Shown piece after piece: positions 35,863 through 45,243 of a stretch of 64,000 nt of DNA; the first letter of the stretch is position 1, and each line of letters opens with the position of its first letter. Below the pieces are notes generated by a model. That model made no database searches and had not been told where the DNA came from. It saw only the letters and a program-made list of their open reading frames with translations. A program made the translations under genes and the position numbers. Source of the stretch: Flavipsychrobacter sp. (GTDB taxonomy: Bacteria > Bacteroidota > Bacteroidia > Chitinophagales > Chitinophagaceae); assembly GCA_016786665.1 (NCBI GenBank), contig JAEUVZ010000073.1:1-64000 (forward strand), given 5' to 3'.

Positions 35863-37113
35863 ATGGCAAGTATCAATCTTATTGATTCGTTTCAGGAGTT
35901 TAAGGACGCTGAGAATATAGATCGTCCTACGCTGATGAAAGTTATCGAAGACGTATTCAAGACACTGCTCCGTAAGCGCTACGTAACCGATGAGAACTTC
36001 GACGTTATCGTTAACGACCAGACGGGTGACCTGGAAATATTTCGCAGGCGCGAAATAGTGGAAGATGAAATGATTGAGGATGAGAACTTACAGATACCCC
36101 TTTCCGAAGCCATCCAGATAGAACCCGATTATAGCGTGGGCGAGGAAGTATATGAAGAGGTAGATGTAATGGAGTTCGGCCGCAGGGCTATACTGGCTGC
36201 AAAGCAAACGCTCGCTGCTCGTATCGGAGACCTGAAAAAGAACAACCTGCTGAAAAAATACTCAGACCGCATTGGCGAGATCATCAATGGTGAGGTTTAC
36301 CAGATATGGAAAAAGGAAATACTCCTGCTCGATGACGAAGGCAACGAACTCATCATGCCTAAGTCAGAACAGATACCTACCGATTTCTTCAAAAAGGGAG
36401 AATCGGTACGCGCGGTAGTTAAGAAAGTGGAAATGCGCAACAACACTCCGGTTATCATCTTAAGCCGCACGCACGCTTCCTTCCTGGAAAAACTCATGGA
36501 AATTGAGGTGCCGGAAATAATGGATGGCCTGATTGTTATAAAGAAAATAGTAAGGGAACCAGGTGAGCGCGCCAAAGTAGCCGTAGAAAGCTACGACGAC
36601 CGTATAGACCCGGTAGGCGCTTGTGTGGGTATGAAGGGTAGCCGCATACATGGTATCGTAAGGGAGCTCCGAAACGAGAATATCGATATCATCAATTATA
36701 CGGCCAATCAGCAGCTCCTCATACAGCGTTCACTCACGCCGGCTAAGATCAACCGCATAGAGCTGAATACGGAAGAAATGAGCGCTAATGTATACCTGGA
36801 GCCCGATCAGGTATCGCTCGCCATCGGTAAGAAAGGGGTAAACATCAAGCTGGCGCAGGAGCTTACAGGCTTCGCCATAGATGTATACCGCGATGTGCAG
36901 GACGAAGAAATATCTTACGATATCGACCTCGACGAATTCTCAGATGAAATTGAAGACTGGATCATCGATGAATTCAAGAAGATAGGTTGCGATACCGCGC
37001 TCAGTGTTATAGAGCTCTCAGTAGAAGAACTCGTAAGGCGTACAGACCTGGAAGAAGAAACCATCAAGGATGTACAGCGGATACTGAAGGCGGAATTTGA
37101 AAGCGAACAATAG
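35863..37113 (+). CDS. nusA: Transcription termination/antitermination factor NusA
   Basis: The protein has 416 residues. The N-terminal RNA-polymerase-binding domain (1-125) is followed by the S1 domain (GEIINGEVYQIWKKEILLL), KH1 (with VGACVGMKGSRIHGIVREL) and KH2 (VSLAIGKKGVNIKLAQELTG). A short acidic C-terminus with helix-hairpin-helix-like LSVEELVRRTDLEEETI follows. It binds the elongating polymerase and nascent RNA. It is the second gene of the operon, 42 nt after rimP. Confidence 0.96.
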   Translation: MASINLIDSFQEFKDAENIDRPTLMKVIEDVFKTLLRKRYVTDENFDVIVNDQTGDLEIFRRREIVEDEMIEDENLQIPLSEAIQIEPDYSVGEEVYEEVDVMEFGRRAILAAKQTLAARIGDLKKNNLLKKYSDRIGEIINGEVYQIWKKEILLLDDEGNELIMPKSEQIPTDFFKKGESVRAVVKKVEMRNNTPVIILSRTHASFLEKLMEIEVPEIMDGLIVIKKIVREPGERAKVAVESYDDRIDPVGACVGMKGSRIHGIVRELRNENIDIINYTANQQLLIQRSLTPAKINRIELNTEEMSANVYLEPDQVSLAIGKKGVNIKLAQELTGFAIDVYRDVQDEEISYDIDLDEFSDEIEDWIIDEFKKIGCDTALSVIELSVEELVRRTDLEEETIKDVQRILKAEFESEQ

Positions 37114-37119
37114 GAAAGG

Positions 37120-37145
37120 GCAGGGGGAGAACCCCTGCTTTAGCC
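37120..37145 (+). terminator. Possible attenuator between nusA and infB
   Basis: GCAGGGG (37120-37126) pairs with CCCCTGC (37132-37138), loop GAGAA, followed by TTTAGCCTTTAT. The T-run is short, so it may only partly terminate. A TAGGTTTG box at 37199-37206 could start a secondary infB transcript. Confidence 0.45.
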
Positions 37146-37268
37146 TTTATAATAAAGGTTTTGTGCATAACATACAGGCTACTTAGGCAAAAAAATGGTA
37201 GGTTTGTAGATTAGGCGGACAACTAAGAAAGAGTTAATAAACACGAAGAGAATTTTTGTACATAACGA

Positions 37269-40265
37269 ATGTCGACAGTAAATAAAACACCCAGGTTACT
37301 AGCAGCAGCCAAAGAATTTAACATTGGTAAGGAAACTCTTATAGAGTACCTTACCCATAAAGGCTTTGATATCAATGCCAGTAATCCTAATACCAAGCTT
37401 ACCGAAGAGATGTATGATGCCTTGCAGGCTGAATTTGTCCAGGACAAATTAGACAAGAACAAGAGCAACAAGATATCTCTGCCTAAAGGTGGCCTGGCAG
37501 AAGGTGCCAAAAAGGACGTTCCTCCAGCGCCGGCAAAGGCGAAGAAGGAAGAACCTGCACCCACACCTGTACCCGAGAAAAAAGTAGAGGAAAAGCCGAA
37601 AGTAGAGCAACCTCCGGTTGTAGAGAAGAAGGAAGAGGTAATACCTCCCGTGGTGGTTGAGGCCCCTGTGGAAGAGAAGCCGGCAGCGCCCGTAGCCACA
37701 CAGCCCGACCCGGAACCAGTTCCGGAGGTGAAGCCTAAGCTGGGCGGCCCCAATGTATTGGGTAAGATTAACCTCGACGAAATGAACCTGGCTTCCCGCC
37801 CTAAAAAGGGTGCGGCCAAAAAGAAAGCAGAGGAAACGGCTGCAGAAGCAAAGGCCGAAGAGAAAAAGGCCGCTGCTGCTAAAAAAGCCCCTGCCAAAAA
37901 GAAAGAGGAAGAAGAAGCGGTAGTTGTTCCCCCGGTAGTGGAAGCGCCTAAAGTGGTGCCACAACCCGAAGAGGTGGAAGACGACAAGCCGGAACATATT
38001 GAAATGAAGGCTCCAAAGCTGGAAGGCCCCAAGATCATCGGTAGGATTGAACTGCCGGTCGACAGCGGCTCTAAAGGCGGAGATAGCAAGGAGAAAAGAA
38101 ACCGCAAGCGCATACCTGTTCAGAAAAAGCCCGAAACGTTCAGGCCCGATCAGCAGGGTGGACAAGGCCAGGGTGGCCAGAACCGTGGCGCTGGCCAGGG
38201 TGGATTCAATCGTGGCGGCGGACAAGGCCAGGGTGGCCAGAACCGCGGCGGACAGGGTGGATTCAACCGTGGCGGCGGACAAGGTCAGGGTGGTGGCCAG
38301 CGCGGCGATCGCCGTGGCGGACAACGCCAGCCGTTCACCCAGCAGCAACAGGAAGTAGACCAGAAAGCAATACAGGATAAAATACGCGAAACCCAGGCCA
38401 AACTCAGCGGAGGTGGCGCGGGACGCGGAAAGAACCTGAAATCAAAATACCGCCGCAACAAGCGCGAGGAAATGGCCGAGAAACGCGCGGCTGCCGAGCA
38501 CGACGGGCAAGGAAATACAATACAGGTTACCGAGTTCATCTCTGTTAGCGAGTTCGCCAGCCTGATGGACGTAAGCTTCGCTGAGGTGATTAGCAAGTGT
38601 ATGGGCCTCGGTATCATGGTGTCTATCAACCAGCGCCTCGATGCAGAAGTTATTGAGCTGGTAGCCGAAGAGTTTGGCTACACCGTAGAGTTCATCAACC
38701 TGCAGCAGGATGCCGACGAAGAAGACGATGACGTGGATGCTGAAGAGGACCTGATCCCGCGCGCCCCGATCGTTACCATCATGGGTCACGTCGATCACGG
38801 TAAAACATCACTGCTCGACTATATCCGGAGCGCCAATGTGGTGTCGGGTGAGGCCGGGGGTATCACGCAGCACATAGGTGCCTATCGCGTTACCACTCCC
38901 AGCGGCAGGATGATTACATTCCTCGATACTCCGGGTCACGAAGCGTTTACAGCCATGCGTGCACGTGGTGCCAAGGTGGCCGACGTTGCCGTTATTGTGG
39001 TAGCTGCCGACGATGCGATAATGCCTCAGACGAAAGAGGCGATTTCACACGCGCAGGCCGCACAGCTCCCAATGATATTCGCTATCAACAAGATTGATAA
39101 GGAAGGGGCTGATCCGGAAAAAATAAAGCAACAACTGGCTACAATGAACATCCTCGTAGAAGACTGGGGGGGTAAGTTCCAAAGCCAGGAAATTTCAGCC
39201 AAGAAGGGACTCAATATCGACCTCCTGCTGGAAAAAATAGGCCTCGAAGCCGAACTCCTCGAGCTGAAAGCCAACCCGGACCGCTATGCTACAGGTAGCG
39301 TAATTGAAGCCTCCCTCGATAAGGGTAGGGGCTACCAATCTACCATCCTGGTGCAGAATGGTACACTGGAGCAGGGCGATATGATTGCCTGCGGACAGTA
39401 CTACGGTAAGATAAAAGCCATGTTCAACGAGCGCGGCCAAAGGGTCGAAAAGGCCGGGCCTTCTACACCGGTACAGGTGCTGGGGCTCAATGGCGCGCCG
39501 CAGGCGGGTGAGAAGTTCAAAGTGTTCGAAGACGAGAACGAAGCAAAAGACATCGCAAACCACCGCTCCCAGATACTGCGCGAGCAGGGTATACGTGCCC
39601 GCAAGCACATCACGCTCGATGAAATTGGCCGTCGTCTCGCACTGGGTAACTTTAAGGAACTCGGTATCATCATCAAGGGCGACTTCGATGGTTCGGTAGA
39701 GGCCCTGAGCGATTCATTGCAGAAGCTGTCTACCGAAGAGGTAGCCGTAAATGTGATACACAAGGGCGTGGGTCAGATTACAGAAAGCGACGTGTCGCTG
39801 GCTACAGCTTCCGATGCCATCATCCTCGGCTTCCAGGTACGTCCGTCACTGCAGGCGGCACGCCTCGCAGAGCAGGAGAACATCGAAATACGCACATACT
39901 CTATCATCTACGATGCTATCGAAGAGATAAAGAGCGCTATGGAAGGTCTCCTGGAACCGAAGATCGAGAAGAAGACGGTCTGCAACATCGAGGTGCGCGA
40001 AATATTCAAGATTACAGGCGTCGGTACCATTGCCGGTTGTTACGTACTAGATGGCAAAATGACCCGCCAGACAAAACTCAACGTGGTGCGCGATGGTATC
40101 GTTATTTATACCGGCGAGCTCGCATCGCTTAAGCGCTTCAAAGATGACGTTAAAGATGTCAGCGCCGGCTACGAATGCGGTCTTTCTGTCAAGAACTACA
40201 ACGATATCCGCGTAGGCGATATCATTGAGGGCTACGATGAAGTGGAAGTAAAGAGAACACTCTAG
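37269..40265 (+). CDS. infB: Translation initiation factor IF-2
   Basis: The protein has 998 residues. The IF2_N domain (1-55; [20 protein letters not shown]) is followed by an extended low-complexity linker: Glu/Ala/Pro/Lys-rich (80-270), then a Gly/Gln/Arg-rich repeat (about 293-360, with units such as [10 protein letters not shown]). A second IF2_N segment follows near 420. The GTPase has G1 GHVDHGKTS (about 505), G3 DTPGHEAF and G4 NKID. Then come EF-Tu-like and C-terminal domains. It places fMet-tRNA on the 30S subunit. A terminator follows directly. Confidence 0.97.
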   Translation: MSTVNKTPRLLAAAKEFNIGKETLIEYLTHKGFDINASNPNTKLTEEMYDALQAEFVQDKLDKNKSNKISLPKGGLAEGAKKDVPPAPAKAKKEEPAPTPVPEKKVEEKPKVEQPPVVEKKEEVIPPVVVEAPVEEKPAAPVATQPDPEPVPEVKPKLGGPNVLGKINLDEMNLASRPKKGAAKKKAEETAAEAKAEEKKAAAAKKAPAKKKEEEEAVVVPPVVEAPKVVPQPEEVEDDKPEHIEMKAPKLEGPKIIGRIELPVDSGSKGGDSKEKRNRKRIPVQKKPETFRPDQQGGQGQGGQNRGAGQGGFNRGGGQGQGGQNRGGQGGFNRGGGQGQGGGQRGDRRGGQRQPFTQQQQEVDQKAIQDKIRETQAKLSGGGAGRGKNLKSKYRRNKREEMAEKRAAAEHDGQGNTIQVTEFISVSEFASLMDVSFAEVISKCMGLGIMVSINQRLDAEVIELVAEEFGYTVEFINLQQDADEEDDDVDAEEDLIPRAPIVTIMGHVDHGKTSLLDYIRSANVVSGEAGGITQHIGAYRVTTPSGRMITFLDTPGHEAFTAMRARGAKVADVAVIVVAADDAIMPQTKEAISHAQAAQLPMIFAINKIDKEGADPEKIKQQLATMNILVEDWGGKFQSQEISAKKGLNIDLLLEKIGLEAELLELKANPDRYATGSVIEASLDKGRGYQSTILVQNGTLEQGDMIACGQYYGKIKAMFNERGQRVEKAGPSTPVQVLGLNGAPQAGEKFKVFEDENEAKDIANHRSQILREQGIRARKHITLDEIGRRLALGNFKELGIIIKGDFDGSVEALSDSLQKLSTEEVAVNVIHKGVGQITESDVSLATASDAIILGFQVRPSLQAARLAEQENIEIRTYSIIYDAIEEIKSAMEGLLEPKIEKKTVCNIEVREIFKITGVGTIAGCYVLDGKMTRQTKLNVVRDGIVIYTGELASLKRFKDDVKDVSAGYECGLSVKNYNDIRVGDIIEGYDEVEVKRTL

Positions 40266-40286
40266 GTTCTTAACAAATATTACTTA

Positions 40287-40324
40287 GGAGGCTACCTCAT
40301 TTTTTAGGGATAGCCTCCTTTTTT
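40287..40324 (+). terminator. Operon terminator after infB
   Basis: GGAGGCTA (40287-40294) pairs with TAGCCTCC (40311-40318), followed by TTTTTT. The loop region CCTcattttttAGG extends the stem. Confidence 0.88.
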
Positions 40325-40326
40325 AT

Positions 40327-41580
40327 TCAGTCATGCAGCACTCGGTATCTTGCCTGTTCAGTAAAAATAGCTATGGATACAAAGTTGCCTACCACCATAA
40401 GATACTCGTAAGGAACTTGTATAAATACCAGGAATACTGTCAGGTATAATTTAAATGATCCCAAGACAAATATTTTATAGTGTATATGGTCTTTATATTT
40501 CAGGTACCAGTAGGCTAATCCTGACACGATGACGAAGGTCGCGGCAAGGTGACTTCGTTGCAACCACTTAAGCCGGTCAGCTAGGGGTATGTCTAGGAAG
40601 TAATAATAGTAGTACGCAAATCCAGTTCCTCGGTGCAGATGAAAGGGAACTTCTCCTTTTTGCCATTCGCCAAGCGCAGCATTGCTGTAATAATGATAAC
40701 CTTCCATAAAAGATCCCCAATTAGTGCTAAGAAATGGTATCACGTATACCAGCACGACAAATATTGATGCCGTAATACCACTCACTGATAGTTCCTTCCG
40801 GTTGCGGCTGGCGAGAAGTATTATAGCATATAATGGAAGCCACAGAAGCAAAGAGAACCTCGATAGCAGGCATATTCCTATCATTATCCCTTGCAGCAGG
40901 GCGTCTTTCCTGTTTAGGCATGTGATTAATAACATGTAATATCCGGCAACCATTAACTCTATGGTATCACCTATCATGTGTGCATTTCGGTAGAGTATGT
41001 AAGAAAGTAAGCCCATGCACAGCAAGGGGGTTAATTGTTCATACCGGTAGTTGCGTATAGTGAGCACGGCTACAGCTAGCAGCCATATGCTGAATGTTAT
41101 CCATCTTGCATCAAAATGGAAGTAACTGCTGATGGTGTAGGGTAGCCAGTGCATAGGCAGATACGTAAGGGGTAACTCATGGTCTGTAGCGTATATGTGT
41201 GTTTTGTATACGGGAACCTTGTCAAGGAGTCTTTGCGACGCAATTTCTACGGTGGTAATCACATCCGAACTCTCCGCTGGGTTCATGGCGTTTATGACTA
41301 GATTGGTTTTATAGAGACACAAACTCAGTAATCCCAGCGATACCGCCCCAATAAACAGTGTTTTGACCATCTTAGTGTCTGCAGCGTGTTTTAATGCTGT
41401 TTTTTTGTCGTAAAACATCGCTATCAACACGATTCCAAAGGCCATCGAACTACCGAAGTAGAGCATGGCATTGATCATGTGCGGTAACCCAACTTGGTTG
41501 AAGTAGAAAAGAAAGAGGGTTTCTAGTAGCATAAAGAAAACAAGTAGCTGTTTCCCATAGTGTTGAATAAAGTTCATCAT
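40327..41580 (-). CDS. Polytopic membrane protein, GT-C glycosyltransferase-like
   Basis: The protein has 417 residues and about eleven hydrophobic helices with no clear signal peptide. An early periplasmic loop with DHELPLTYLPMHWLPYTIS fits the DUF2029/GT87 or GT-C mannosyltransferase pattern of acidic and aromatic residues after helix 1-3, but no definite catalytic Asp can be named. The gene stands alone between convergent infB and divergent prfA. It could add sugar to a lipid-linked product; the Wzz/ligase pair lies 1.2 kb away. The base composition is slightly more AT-rich than its neighbours. Confidence 0.55.
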   Translation of the reverse strand: MMNFIQHYGKQLLVFFMLLETLFLFYFNQVGLPHMINAMLYFGSSMAFGIVLIAMFYDKKTALKHAADTKMVKTLFIGAVSLGLLSLCLYKTNLVINAMNPAESSDVITTVEIASQRLLDKVPVYKTHIYATDHELPLTYLPMHWLPYTISSYFHFDARWITFSIWLLAVAVLTIRNYRYEQLTPLLCMGLLSYILYRNAHMIGDTIELMVAGYYMLLITCLNRKDALLQGIMIGICLLSRFSLLLWLPLYAIILLASRNRKELSVSGITASIFVVLVYVIPFLSTNWGSFMEGYHYYSNAALGEWQKGEVPFHLHRGTGFAYYYYYFLDIPLADRLKWLQRSHLAATFVIVSGLAYWYLKYKDHIHYKIFVLGSFKLYLTVFLVFIQVPYEYLMVVGNFVSIAIFTEQARYRVLHD

Positions 41581-41686
41581 ATTGTATGCAGATGTTCAAA
41601 TATAGTATATAAAAATCATGCATGATATACAGGCATTATTTAATAACTTCGCACACTCAAAATTTTAATAATTTTCCCTCAGAAAC

Positions 41687-42772
41687 ATGAGTTCGATCGT
41701 GGATAAGCTGGAGGCTATCAATGCCCGTTTCAATGACTTGGGCGTTGCATTGACCAACCCGGAAATAGTAAGTGATAACAAAAAGTTCTCACAGGTTAGC
41801 CGCGAATACCGCAAGCTGGAAACAATAGTTACTGCATATAAGCGTTATAAGTCGTGCATAGAAGGTATTGAGTTTGCCAAAGAGGTCCTCGCCAACGAAA
41901 GTGATGAAGACCTAAGGGAAATGGCAAAAGAAGACCTGGTAACCCAGGAAGAACAGAAAGAAATACTGGAAGGGGAGATACGCCAGTTGCTCATACCCAA
42001 AGACCCGCAGGACGAGAAGAACGCCATACTGGAAATTCGTGCGGGTACCGGTGGTGATGAGGCGAGCCTCTTTGCAGGGGAACTGATGCGCATGTACATC
42101 CGGTACTGCGAGCGGAGAAACTGGAAGGTATCCGTCCTCAGCGAAACGGAAGGTACCGTAGGAGGCTACAAGGAAGTGCAGCTGGAAGTAATAGGGGAGG
42201 ATGTGTATGGTACACTGAAGTTCGAAAGTGGGGTACACCGCGTGCAGCGGGTGCCGGCAACCGAGGCCAGTGGCCGCGTGCATACATCGGCGGCTACTGT
42301 TGCGGTAATGCCCGAAGCGGAGGAAATCGATTTTGAGCTGAAGGATAGCGACCTGAAGATGGAAACCGCACGCAGTGGTGGCGCTGGCGGACAGAACGTG
42401 AACAAGGTGGAAACTAAGGTGATACTCACCCACGTACCTACGGGAACCGTTATTACCTGCCAAACAGAGCGTACCCAGCTCGGCAACCGCGAAAAGGCTA
42501 CCGAGATGATGCGGACCAAGCTCTATGAAGAACAGGTGCGCAAGCAGGAAGACGAAATATCCCGCAGAAGGAAGAGCCTGGTAAGTACCGGCGATCGCTC
42601 GGCAAAGATCAGGACTTACAACTTCCCGCAGGGACGTATTACCGACCACCGCATCAATATGACCATTTATTCACTCGATGCATTTATGAATGGTGATATA
42701 CAGGAAATGCTGGAAGCGCTCCAGTTTGCCGAGAACGCGGAAAAAATGCAGGCGGGAGAAACAGTTATTTAA
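41687..42772 (+). CDS. prfA: Peptide chain release factor 1
   Basis: The protein has 361 residues, normal for RF1. The PAT-type tripeptide in [13 protein letters not shown] reads UAA/UAG stop codons and separates it from RF2. GGQ (about 234-236, [14 protein letters not shown]) triggers hydrolysis of the peptidyl-tRNA. [18 protein letters not shown] is the typical C-terminal motif. It is followed by the Wzz-like gene after 36 nt, possibly on the same mRNA, though the functions are unrelated. Confidence 0.97.
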   Translation: MSSIVDKLEAINARFNDLGVALTNPEIVSDNKKFSQVSREYRKLETIVTAYKRYKSCIEGIEFAKEVLANESDEDLREMAKEDLVTQEEQKEILEGEIRQLLIPKDPQDEKNAILEIRAGTGGDEASLFAGELMRMYIRYCERRNWKVSVLSETEGTVGGYKEVQLEVIGEDVYGTLKFESGVHRVQRVPATEASGRVHTSAATVAVMPEAEEIDFELKDSDLKMETARSGGAGGQNVNKVETKVILTHVPTGTVITCQTERTQLGNREKATEMMRTKLYEEQVRKQEDEISRRRKSLVSTGDRSAKIRTYNFPQGRITDHRINMTIYSLDAFMNGDIQEMLEALQFAENAEKMQAGETVI

Positions 42773-42808
42773 TACTACGTAATCATACATAAAACAAAAT
42801 TGCAAACA

Positions 42809-43777
42809 ATGAGTACCCCAGGTTTTGATCTTGTAGATATAGTGCAAACCCTCCGCAAGCGCTTTCGCTTTATCTTGGTGGTAACGGCTATTGCCGGGGC
42901 TATTGGGGTAGCGCTTCACCTGATGCGCAAGAAGGAGTTTACGGCTACGGCGCAGTTCTTTGTCAGCAACCCCCTGCTTTCAGACCGTAATACGATTTAT
43001 GGTGGCGTAGACTCCCGTCTCGACTATTTTGGCAACGAAGACGATGTAGACCGCATCATTGCTCTTGCGGAGTCAGATACCGTTGTGATGAAGGTGCTGC
43101 TGGAGACCAATCTCGCTCACGAGATGGATAAAGACCTCATCGATGCCCGCAATATTCACGATATGAAGTCCTACTTCCGCAGGCACATGAATATCAAGCG
43201 CACAGAATACACGCTCGTCGAAATTTCTTTTACCGATAAAGACCCCATCCGTGCGGCAAGAATAGCCAATTCAATTGTCGTAACTCTTGAGCAGGCATAC
43301 CGTGCTTTCTACAATGCCAACAGGGCAAATATCTGCCTCGCCCTTACTAAAAAGTACGCGGAGCAGGACAGCGCCATCCGCGTATTTACCGATACCCTGG
43401 CTGTTCTTAGGGACCGTACGGGAATATACGACCTCCTGAGTCCTAACCGGAATAACGTCATAAACGGAACCATCACCCCTAAAGGCAATGCGTCCGGAAA
43501 GGATATAGAAGTTATCCAGAACATTGAGGCGATTAAAGATGGTATGGTCATAGACCAGTCCCGCCTGTCTACGTTAATTCAGCAGTTTACCACGGGCACC
43601 GGCCGTCAGGATATGTCTATGTTCCAGGTAATATCGCGCGCACGCCAGCCAATAGTGCCGGAGGGGCTCAATGGTGTGATGACTTTGATAGTGAGCTGTA
43701 TGCTTGGTTTCTTCTTCGCTGCCATATTTGTGCTCATTGCTACTTATTATAAAGCGCTTATTGCGGTACAACGTTAA
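42809..43777 (+). CDS. Wzz-family polysaccharide chain-length/export protein
   Basis: The protein has 322 residues from the ATG at 42809-42811 (a TTG three codons earlier is in frame but unlikely). Two membrane helices flank a periplasmic domain: helix 1 near 20-40 (FILVVTAIAGAIGVALHL) and helix 2 near 295-317 (GVMTLIVSCMLGFFFAAIFV), with LVDIVQTLRKR at the N-terminus and the coiled central part. This is the Wzz/PCP layout without a C-terminal kinase. It overlaps the next gene by 1 nt (TAATG), so coupled translation is expected. Confidence 0.83.
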   Translation: MSTPGFDLVDIVQTLRKRFRFILVVTAIAGAIGVALHLMRKKEFTATAQFFVSNPLLSDRNTIYGGVDSRLDYFGNEDDVDRIIALAESDTVVMKVLLETNLAHEMDKDLIDARNIHDMKSYFRRHMNIKRTEYTLVEISFTDKDPIRAARIANSIVVTLEQAYRAFYNANRANICLALTKKYAEQDSAIRVFTDTLAVLRDRTGIYDLLSPNRNNVINGTITPKGNASGKDIEVIQNIEAIKDGMVIDQSRLSTLIQQFTTGTGRQDMSMFQVISRARQPIVPEGLNGVMTLIVSCMLGFFFAAIFVLIATYYKALIAVQR

Positions 43778-45243
43778 TGCGGCAGTTGTCATTTCAGTTA
43801 GATAATTGGGTAGGTAGGTCAGTAAGCCTGGCGCTGCTGTTCATCTCCGTTGCCTTGTTTGCTTTTACGGGAGATACACTGTTTATTGCCGTACCTTTTG
43901 TCTATTTGTTTGCTTTGCTGCTTGTGGCCAACTGGAAATTTGTTTACTGGATTCTCCTGTTCACCATTCCTTTTTCCATAGTTATTTATTTAGGGCCGCT
44001 TTCTACCACCATCCCCGACGAGCCTATTATGTGGGCGCTGTTACTGGTGTTTATTTTGCTGCTTATCCGTCACCGGAAATTATTCCCTGAGTGGTGGCTC
44101 CGTCATCCGCTGGTGCTTATTATTATACTGCAGTTTATTTGGATGCTAATGGCTGTGGTTTTTTCTCAGAAGCTATTCCTGTCAGTAAAGTTCTCTCTCG
44201 CAAAAACCTGGTTCCTCGTTGCTTTTTTAGTGATGCCGTTGTTCGTCTTCCAGGAGAAGAAGGACTTTCGCAAGGCGTTCATTATTATGTTGGTGCCTAT
44301 GGTGGCAACTATCTTAGTAGTAGTGGCCCGGCACGCAGCCACCGGTTTCGATTTTCGCCGGATTGAGCAGTCCATACATCCACTATACTACAATCACGTA
44401 GAGTATTCCACGGTTATATCCATGTTCTTCCCTCTGCTGCTGATAGCCTACATGCTCAGCAAAGGGAAAACGGGAAAGCGATTCCTGTTCGCCGGTCTTA
44501 TTCTTTTCTTCTTGTTTGCCATTTACTTCAGCTACGCCCGCGCGGCTATGGTTGCGGTGATTTTTGCCGTAGCGGTAGGCGTGGCAATGCGGTTCCGGCT
44601 GGTCAATTTCCTGATGCCGGGTTTCTACGCGGTAATGATACTGATAGTCGGTTACATGGTCAATAATAATAAGTATATCGACTATCGGCCCGACTTCGAG
44701 CGTACTTACATGCACCACAGCTTTTCCGATCACATCATTGCTACCTTTCGCGGACAGGATATGTCCTCTATGGAGCGGCTATACCGCTGGGTGGCTGCCG
44801 TAAGAATGAGCCAGGACCATCCCATGGTTGGCGTGGGCCCCAATGCCTTCTATTATTTCTACAAGCCTTATACTGTTACTTCGTTCCGCACATACGTTAG
44901 CCGGAACCCCGAGCAGTCTACTACGCACAATTACTTCCTCTATATGCTGGTGGAGCAGGGATGGCCGGCCATGATTCTGTATGCCATCCTGGTATTCGTG
45001 TTTTTCGCGCAGGCGCAGAAAGTCTACTTCCGCTTTCGCGATAGGTTTTATAAGCTATGTACCATGGGGCTGGCTATGATGTTCGGCGCCGGCTTTATCA
45101 ATAACTTTTTCTCCGAGCTCCTGGAAACGCACAAGGTAGGCTGCCTCTTCTTCATATCCATCGCCCTACTCATTGTGCTCGACAGGAAAAGCAAAGAGGA
45201 GCAGCAACAGTTAGTGGCTACGGGGTCTCAACCTACACCGTAG
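43777..45243 (+). CDS. O-antigen ligase/Wzy-type membrane protein
   Basis: The protein has 488 residues and about twelve membrane helices. The large periplasmic loop near residues 325-400 (MSQDHPMVGVGPNAFYYFYK and STTHNYFLYMLVEQGWPAM) has the Wzy_C/WaaL family features G-GP-N-F and H-N. It polymerises or ligates polysaccharide chains at the outer face of the inner membrane. It is translationally coupled to the Wzz-like gene. Its 3' end overlaps the convergent ispG by 11 nt. No glycosyltransferases or flippase lie beside the pair. Confidence 0.85.
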   Translation: MRQLSFQLDNWVGRSVSLALLFISVALFAFTGDTLFIAVPFVYLFALLLVANWKFVYWILLFTIPFSIVIYLGPLSTTIPDEPIMWALLLVFILLLIRHRKLFPEWWLRHPLVLIIILQFIWMLMAVVFSQKLFLSVKFSLAKTWFLVAFLVMPLFVFQEKKDFRKAFIIMLVPMVATILVVVARHAATGFDFRRIEQSIHPLYYNHVEYSTVISMFFPLLLIAYMLSKGKTGKRFLFAGLILFFLFAIYFSYARAAMVAVIFAVAVGVAMRFRLVNFLMPGFYAVMILIVGYMVNNNKYIDYRPDFERTYMHHSFSDHIIATFRGQDMSSMERLYRWVAAVRMSQDHPMVGVGPNAFYYFYKPYTVTSFRTYVSRNPEQSTTHNYFLYMLVEQGWPAMILYAILVFVFFAQAQKVYFRFRDRFYKLCTMGLAMMFGAGFINNFFSELLETHKVGCLFFISIALLIVLDRKSKEEQQQLVATGSQPTP

